Source of the DNA: Pseudomonadota bacterium
Lineage (GTDB): Bacteria > Pseudomonadota > Alphaproteobacteria > Rhizobiales > Xanthobacteraceae
DNA length: 11,974 nt
Reading direction: 5' to 3'
NCBI GenBank assembly: GCA_023390695.1
Contig: JAEWCJ010000046.1
Coordinates: forward strand, 1-11,974
A program made the translations under genes and the position numbers. Positions within the stretch are counted from its first letter, which is position 1. Every line of letters begins with the position of its first letter. This document shows, one piece after another, positions 7,210-11,974 of the stretch. The notes below the pieces were generated by a model, which did not search any database, was not told where the DNA came from, and saw only the letters and a program-made list of their open reading frames with translations.

Positions 7210-10200
7210 TGCGCAGCTTCCATCATGGGTTGGGCCGGCGCACCCATCCAGCGCGTGTTGGCCGGGATGGCTTCACCCTTCATCACGATGGTCAGCGGGG
7301 CCAGCTCGGCATAGGCACCGACACGCGTGTTGTAGAGCACCGTGGACAACGCACCGATGGAAGCTCCCTCTCCCACTTCAATCAGCCCGACCTTCATCAC
7401 CCGATCCTCGAACAGGTGCGTCTGAAGATTGGCGGTGGCATTGATCGCGGCATGATCGTGGATCCTGACGCAATCGAATTCCGTGATGTCGGTGCTGTCC
7501 ATGAACACACCGCGGCCGATCTTCACGCCGAACAGCCGGAGCGCCCATGGCAGCATGGGTGTGCCGCGGAAAGCGTTGAGCAGGATTTGGCCGGCCGTGC
7601 CCCAGTAGAGCGTGGTCATGGCTTCGGTCCTCAGGGCCCACCAGGAATAGAGACCCCGGTTGCCCGGACGGTAGACACCCATCAGCAGCCACTTCACCAG
7701 CAACACAACGGTTGCCAGCACGAACGAGCAGCCGACGCAGGTCGCCACGAAGATCGGCAGGAAATGCAGGAAGCTGTCCGACGCGTGAAGTGCCGGAAAC
7801 AGGACGAGCTCAGCCGCGATGGTGCCGACAGAAATGAACATCATGATCGGCATCGATGCGCTGAATAGCTCAAACACCCCACGGAGCAAGCGACGCCAGA
7901 ATGGCGGCCGGAACGTCTGCGCCTGATCCATGTCGTCGAAGCGCTGACGGCTCGGCAGACGGATGGGCGGGCTGCCGAACACGGTCTCGCCGCTTGCCAT
8001 GCCTTCTGCCGGCGGCTTCGACTTCACACCGATGAGCGCACCGTCCGGAATCTGTGCGCCCGGAGGAAGAACAGAGTCGTTGCCGAGGAACACCCGCGAG
8101 CCGGTGCGCACGTTGCGCGCCATCATCCAGCCGCGACGGACATCCTCCTCGGCCAGGACAACCTGGTCGGCGACGAAACACTTCTCGCCGATCTCGATGG
8201 AATCGTAGCGACCACCGAAACTGGTTGCGACCTCGGTGTCCTTGCCGATCCGGGCGCCCATCATGCGGTACCAGTAGCGCATGTAGATCGTGGAATAGAG
8301 AGACGACAGACTCTCCAGCATCACTTCGGAGGCAAGTGCCACCGTCCATTTCCTGACGCCGATGCCGGAAGCCACGGCATGGCGCGCAGGCGGAGGAGAC
8401 GGCATCACTGCCCAGCGGATGACGGTCACCAGCATCACCGTGCCGAACATCAGGATCATCGCTGTGGGCCACGCCAGAACCGGCATCACGAAGCGATAGT
8501 CGATGCCGATTGCGTCCTGCAGCACGGAGTCGTAGCGATCGATCACATAGAAGGCCGGGAAGACGGGCAGCAGGCTGAGCGCCGGCATCAACTGCACCAA
8601 CAGGCCTTGGTAGAGGTTTTGCATCGCCTGGACCGGGCGGGAGGGCTGCGGCGCAGGCTCCGGCCAGGAGGACGGATCCACGCTGCCGACACGACGACCC
8701 GGGGAGCCGTCCCAATGTTCGAACGCGCCGACGCGCGTGCCCGGCGGCAACGCCGTCAAATCCGCCAACTCCGCTCCTTCACCGATGATCGTATCGGGAC
8801 CGATGGCGCAGGAGGTGCCGATATAGGCATCCTTGCCGATGCTGACCTTGCCGATCACCAGTTCACCGCCCACCACCTCAGCATTGGCGATGCTGATCTT
8901 GGCGCCGAGCGTCACGTTGTCGCCGATCTCGACCAGGTCGATGGCACCTGCTTCGAAGCCGCTGAAATAGACGCCGCGCCCAACCTTGGCGCCGAGCATC
9001 CGCATGACGAAGAGAGCGAGTGTGGTGCCCTGCATCAGATGCAGATGGGTGAAATTCACCAGCGCGCGAGACAGCCACCATCGGAAATAATAGACACCCC
9101 ACACCGGATAGCGGCCCGGCGTCGCCCGCCAGAGGACCAGACGCTTGCCGATGATACCCAATATGCCGATCGCTGCTGTAACCAGGGCATAGACACCGAG
9201 GAGTTGGAACACCTCGATGGGCTTGATCACGTCGTCGCTGGTGATCAGTTCGTAAGTGACGAAGATGGTGAGCCAGGGCCCGGTGAGCGCCAGCAACAGC
9301 AGAGGCATGCACGCCGCCTGCGCAAGACCGCAGAGGAAGCGGCGCAGGAGCGGCGGGGGGCTGAAGGAAAGATCGGCCTGTGCCTGCGGAGCCGTCCGCT
9401 CATCAAGCTTGGCGGCCATTGCGCGCAGCGTGCGCAGACCGTAGATGTCTTGCAGGGTGATGGCCGGCAGCGAGGGGTTCTCGCGCAAGGCTGCCAGGAA
9501 GGTGGCCGCCAGCAAGGAATGACCGCCGAGTTCGGCGAAGAAATCCGCCTCGAAGCTGACCGCTTGTCCCGGAAACAACGGCTTTGCTGCAGCGAGCAGC
9601 GTCGCCTCTGTCGCGGTCAGCGGCTCCTCCTGCTCCTCGATTTCAGCCGGCGCCGAGAGCGGCGCCGCCTTCAGCGCCTTGCGGTCAGCCTTGCCGGACG
9701 TCAGACGGGGCAGGACGGTCATGGCCTCAAAATGCGACGGGACCATGTAGGGCGGCAGCTTTTCCCGCAACACGGCACGAAGACCTGCACCGTCAACTTT
9801 CTGTCCCGGCTCCGGGACCACAAAAGCGACAAGCCGATCGATGCCGTCATCACGCCGCAGCACCACCGCGCACTGCGAAACAGCCGGCATTTCCGACAGC
9901 CGCGCCTCGATTTCCCCCAGCTCAAGGCGGAAGCCGCGCAACTTGACCTGATCGTCGATCCGGCCGTGATAGAGGATGCGGCCATCCTCAGAGAGACTGA
10001 CGGCGTCGCCGGAGCGGTACAGAATGGGATCTCCGGCATCCTTGGCGAACGGGTTCGGAATGAACTTCTCGGCTGTCAGCTCGGGACGGCCGAGATAGCC
10101 GCGCGCCACGCCGGGGCCGCCGATGAGCAGCTCGCCCTCCTGGCCCAGGCCGAGGAGTTGCATGTCCTCGGAGACGATGTAGCAGGTGTAGTTCGGAACC

Positions 10201-11207
10201 GGCACGCCGATGGTGATGATGCCGTCTGCGGTCACCTCATCTACCGTGGCGACAACCGTCGTCTCCGTCGGACCGTAGGAGTTCATTACGCGACGGCCAG
10301 CTCGGCACCATCGCTGCCGCACGGACGGCGGACAGGCTTCGCCGCCAAGAATGATAAGCCGGATGCTGGGCACGTCGTCGGGCAGCATGGCCAGAAGAGT
10401 GGGAACCGTATCGAGCACGGTGATCCCGGCCTCGCGCATGATGGACGGCAGACGCTCCACTTCGGCCAGCACGTCAGGATAAGCAACCCAGAGCGTGGCG
10501 CCGACCATGTAGGGAATGAAGATCTCTTCCAAGGAGAGGTCGAAAGCGACCGAGGCGCCCTGGAAGCAAACGTCATCCGGCCGCATGCCGTAGACTACGT
10601 TGGTCGAGCGCAGACAATGGCAGATGTTGCGGTGCTCGATGACAATGCCCTTGGGCTTGCCCGTGGAGCCGGAGGTATAGATGGCATAGGCGGGATGGGC
10701 CGACGTGACGCCATCGGCGCGCAGATCCGGCGCAGCGCCCTCTCCGCCTTCTTCGACCAGCTTCAAGCAATGCAGAATCTCGGCGGGCAATTTGCCTTGG
10801 ATCTTTGCAGCGGTGGCCGCATCGACGATCAGAATACGTGCCTGGCAATCGGACAAACATTCACCGACCCGGTCCGACGGCGCATCGGCGTCGAAGGGGA
10901 TGTAGGCAGCGCCGGCTTTCAGGATGCCGAGCAGACCGACATGCAGGTCGAGCGAGCGTGACATCCAAAGGCCGACAAAGTCACCGGCCCGGATTCCACG
11001 CGCACGAAGCGCGCGGGCAACCTTGGTCGCGCGCGCATCCAGTTCCCGATAGGTGATGCGCTCGCCGTTAAAGACGATGGCCGCATGATCGGGCCGGCGC
11101 CGAACCGATTCAACGAACACCTCGGGAAGCAGTTCATCTCGCAGCAGATCCGGATCAGGTCTCCCGATCAGAACTCCTGTAATGGTGCCTGTTACCGATG
11201 CGTCCAT
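7206..11207 (-). CDS. Pls/PosA-like membrane NRPS: candidate cationic homopoly(amino acid) synthetase
   Basis: An NRPS-like protein of 1333 residues (Streptomyces epsilon-poly-L-lysine synthetase has 1319). The adenylation domain occupies about 25-515: YTSGSTGKPKG at 177-187, NSYGPTETTV at 309-318, YRSGD at 397-401, GRIDDQVKLRGFRLELGEIE at 415-434 and the A10 lysine K506. The carrier domain at about 530-600 has FFAELGGHSL at 556-565 with attachment serine S564. No condensation (HHxxxDG) or thioesterase domain exists. From about 620 on, three pairs of membrane spans (624-650, 668-690; 865-889, 905-932; 1112-1140, 1147-1177) alternate with three left-handed beta-helix modules (about 735-840, 955-1085, 1185-1325). 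Aligned by eye to GrsA, the pocket residues are D223, L224, E227, D266, I286, G288, S310, V318, V319, K506. Expected role: adenylate a basic amino acid, load it on S564 and polymerise it at the membrane. First gene of the operon; the ATG at 11207 has a weak GAGA upstream. The polymer and its linkage are inferred. Confidence 0.93.
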   Translation of the reverse strand: MDASVTGTITGVLIGRPDPDLLRDELLPEVFVESVRRRPDHAAIVFNGERITYRELDARATKVARALRARGIRAGDFVGLWMSRSLDLHVGLLGILKAGAAYIPFDADAPSDRVGECLSDCQARILIVDAATAAKIQGKLPAEILHCLKLVEEGGEGAAPDLRADGVTSAHPAYAIYTSGSTGKPKGIVIEHRNICHCLRSTNVVYGMRPDDVCFQGASVAFDLSLEEIFIPYMVGATLWVAYPDVLAEVERLPSIMREAGITVLDTVPTLLAMLPDDVPSIRLIILGGEACPPSVRQRWCRAGRRVMNSYGPTETTVVATVDEVTADGIITIGVPVPNYTCYIVSEDMQLLGLGQEGELLIGGPGVARGYLGRPELTAEKFIPNPFAKDAGDPILYRSGDAVSLSEDGRILYHGRIDDQVKLRGFRLELGEIEARLSEMPAVSQCAVVLRRDDGIDRLVAFVVPEPGQKVDGAGLRAVLREKLPPYMVPSHFEAMTVLPRLTSGKADRKALKAAPLSAPAEIEEQEEPLTATEATLLAAAKPLFPGQAVSFEADFFAELGGHSLLAATFLAALRENPSLPAITLQDIYGLRTLRAMAAKLDERTAPQAQADLSFSPPPLLRRFLCGLAQAACMPLLLLALTGPWLTIFVTYELITSDDVIKPIEVFQLLGVYALVTAAIGILGIIGKRLVLWRATPGRYPVWGVYYFRWWLSRALVNFTHLHLMQGTTLALFVMRMLGAKVGRGVYFSGFEAGAIDLVEIGDNVTLGAKISIANAEVVGGELVIGKVSIGKDAYIGTSCAIGPDTIIGEGAELADLTALPPGTRVGAFEHWDGSPGRRVGSVDPSSWPEPAPQPSRPVQAMQNLYQGLLVQLMPALSLLPVFPAFYVIDRYDSVLQDAIGIDYRFVMPVLAWPTAMILMFGTVMLVTVIRWAVMPSPPPARHAVASGIGVRKWTVALASEVMLESLSSLYSTIYMRYWYRMMGARIGKDTEVATSFGGRYDSIEIGEKCFVADQVVLAEEDVRRGWMMARNVRTGSRVFLGNDSVLPPGAQIPDGALIGVKSKPPAEGMASGETVFGSPPIRLPSRQRFDDMDQAQTFRPPFWRRLLRGVFELFSASMPIMMFISVGTIAAELVLFPALHASDSFLHFLPIFVATCVGCSFVLATVVLLVKWLLMGVYRPGNRGLYSWWALRTEAMTTLYWGTAGQILLNAFRGTPMLPWALRLFGVKIGRGVFMDSTDITEFDCVRIHDHAAINATANLQTHLFEDRVMKVGLIEVGEGASIGALSTVLYNTRVGAYAELAPLTIVMKGEAIPANTRWMGAPAQPMMEAAH
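7217..7221 (-). promoter_or_regulatory. RBS deciding the TTG start of the transporter gene
   Basis: GGAAG on the minus strand, 7 bases before the TTG at 7209, inside the last codons of the NRPS-like gene. TTG and the NRPS stop TGA share two bases (TTGA), which points to translational coupling of the two genes. Confidence 0.6.
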
Positions 11208-11546
11208 GAATTCGTCTCAGCATGACTACGAGGATGTTTCGCAATAACATTCCTACGCATGAACTGATTAAATGTTTATTCCTGCAAGCCGCGATGGGCT
11301 CGACGCGACGGCAGCACGAACGTCGCACACTGTCAGGACAAGCGGAGGAAATGAGACGAAGCGGACTGCGACAATTTCACAGGCAATGCGAAAGCAATGA
11401 TGGACCGGCGCAACGCGCTCTCGACAAGTAAGATAGAACGGCGCGGACCTATTCGTATCGAGCTCGCGGCTAAAGATTATCCGCGGAAATCACGCCGCGC
11501 GTTGTCATAACGAGACCAAGCCATCTGCATGGACGTTCGCCGCTGC

Positions 11547-11570
11547 ATTCTCGACGGGACGTCGAGGAAT
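11547..11570. other. Hairpin in the intergenic region
   Basis: Inverted repeat with a 7-bp perfect core CTCGACG / CGTCGAG around a GGA loop, extended by three A/T pairs beyond a single bulged G. Function unknown. Confidence 0.4.
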
Positions 11571-11588
11571 ACACGCATGACGCAGTCT

Positions 11589-11605
11589 GCGCTTCAAAGA
11601 AGCGC
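11589..11605. other. Hairpin in the intergenic region
   Basis: Perfect 7-bp stem GCGCTTC / GAAGCGC closing an AAA loop. No U run on either side, so it is not a typical terminator. Confidence 0.4.
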
Positions 11606-11659
11606 CCGTCACGGCTGATCTCAGTCAGCATCTCTATTTCTGTTTCACATCCGAAATAA

Positions 11660-11677
11660 GCGGGTCATAAGACCCGC
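11660..11677 (-). terminator. Candidate intrinsic terminator
   Basis: Perfect 7-bp GC-rich stem GCGGGTC / GACCCGC with a 4-base loop. On the minus strand it is followed by TTATTTCGG, a short U-rich tail. It could terminate the transcript carrying tRNA-Gly, about 250 bases upstream, and so insulate the NRPS operon. The plus strand has no such tail. Confidence 0.45.
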
Positions 11678-11928
11678 CGGGCCATCGAGCGGAATCCGAT
11701 AATACGGTTAAGAACATCTAGCGGCGATGATTTCCCGCGTCGTCTGTAACGGTGGACCAGACAAGATGTTAGCGACCGTTAAACCATAGAGGCTGCCGAC
11801 AGCCGCTGTTCAAATGACAGGAAAGATGCGCCAGCAGCGTTTGGAACAGCGCCAGCTTGTCCGAACGCTTCCAGAACTGGCCAAACAGGCCGTTACATCG
11901 GTGCCGGATTGGTCTGCGGATTTTTGAA

Positions 11929-11974
11929 TGGAGCGGGCGATGGGAATCGAACCCACGACATACAGCTTGGGAAG
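11929..11974 (-). tRNA. tRNA-Gly (CCC), 3' part, cut by window edge
   Basis: Read on the minus strand from the window edge: the anticodon loop TTCCCAA (11967-11973) with anticodon CCC at 11969-11971, the 3' anticodon stem GCTGT, a 5-base variable loop, a T arm GTGGG-TTCGATT-CCCAT with a proper 5-bp stem (11940-11956), the 3' acceptor strand CGCCCGC, discriminator T and an encoded CCA at 11929-11931. Only the D arm and 5' acceptor strand lie outside. Anticodon CCC assigns glycine, and the CGCCCGC-T-CCA end matches bacterial tRNA-Gly. Confidence 0.9.

Larger units (their letters stand above)
11208..11928. other. Non-coding region upstream of the NRPS operon
   Basis: About 720 bases with no convincing gene. 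It is visibly AT-richer than the flanking genes. An open frame on the plus strand at 11222-11431 lacks the third-position G/C bias of the real genes here and is not called. The operon promoter should lie within it; the AT-rich stretch at about 11240-11285 (minus strand, with TTGCAG, TTTAATCA and TGTTAT elements) is the likeliest place, but no clear -35/-10 pair with proper spacing stands out. Three tight hairpins cluster at 11547-11677 and are listed separately. Confidence 0.5.

Noticed and set aside
5743..7314. 523-codon open frame on the plus strand
   Set aside because: Antisense to the APC transporter gene, with low-complexity composition and no domain; the transporter frame is clearly the real one.
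8379..10961. 860-codon open frame on the plus strand
   Set aside because: Lies entirely antisense to the NRPS-like gene. Its length comes from the G/C bias at third positions of the real gene; the translation is rich in R, H, D, Q and G without recognisable domains.
7206..11207. Reading the large protein as an ordinary siderophore or lipopeptide NRPS module
   Set aside because: There is no condensation, epimerisation, reductase or thioesterase domain, and no second module; the C-terminal half is membrane spans and beta-helix modules.
11222..11431. 69-codon open frame divergent from the NRPS gene
   Set aside because: No Shine-Dalgarno, third-position composition unlike the real genes, and a translation without hydrophobic or domain structure.
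11208..11928. Riboswitch or CRISPR array in the long gene-free stretch
   Set aside because: No regularly spaced direct repeats and no recognisable riboswitch core; only isolated hairpins.
11769..11974. Minus-strand frame open from the window edge to the stop at 11769, partly with codon-like composition (QFWKRSDKLALFQTLLAHL)
   Set aside because: It runs through the tRNA and has no start codon between the tRNA and the stop. It may be a decayed gene fragment, but nothing recognisable supports that.
1..11974. Insertion sequence or transposase remnants
   Set aside because: No transposase-like protein, terminal inverted repeats with target duplications, or integrase was seen on either strand.

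Overview
The window looks like chromosomal DNA of a GC-rich alphaproteobacterium, most likely a member of the Hyphomicrobiales (Rhizobiales). This is inferred from gene content: a class I (archaeal-type) lysyl-tRNA synthetase, a cellulose-synthase-like GT2 glycosyltransferase with a GspE/MshE-type N-terminal region, a SCO1/SenC protein paired with a small membrane protein, and strong G/C bias at third codon positions. The genus cannot be fixed from the sequence alone.

Layout, left to right. (1) Positions 1-621, minus strand: the N-terminal 207 codons of lysK, cut by the window edge, preceded by a small hairpin and by an orphan family 3 periplasmic solute-binding protein (683-1567, minus). (2) 1659-3602, plus strand, divergent from it: a membrane glycosyltransferase. 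(3) 3608-4204 and 4225-4419, minus: a SCO1/SenC copper chaperone and a 64-residue single-span membrane protein upstream of it, convergent with the glycosyltransferase. (4) 4540-4788, minus: an unrecognised small membrane-anchored protein. (5) 4825-4977: a short non-coding gap rich in inverted repeats. (6) 4978-11207, minus: a compact three-gene operon, read right to left as a 1333-residue NRPS-like protein, a basic amino acid/polyamine-type APC transporter and an Sfp-type 4'-phosphopantetheinyl transferase. (7) 11208-11928: about 720 bases without a convincing gene, AT-richer than its surroundings and containing several tight hairpins. (8) 11929-11974: the 3' part of a tRNA-Gly with anticodon CCC, cut by the window edge.

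The operon at 4978-11207 is the most interesting part. The large protein has one adenylation domain, one carrier domain and no ordinary condensation domain. It ends in a membrane region with six predicted spans and three left-handed beta-helix (hexapeptide-repeat) modules. That is the architecture and almost exactly the length of epsilon-poly-L-lysine synthetase (Pls) of Streptomyces, and it fits the Pls/PosA family. The specificity pocket reads D-L-E-D-I-G-S-V-V-K, with acidic residues suited to a diamino acid such as lysine, ornithine or diaminobutyrate. The three genes form a self-contained unit: the transferase would arm the carrier domain, the transporter would move the basic amino acid (or an exchange partner), and the membrane synthetase would polymerise it into a cationic isopeptide homopolymer. 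The product is an inference; the domain architecture is visible in the sequence.
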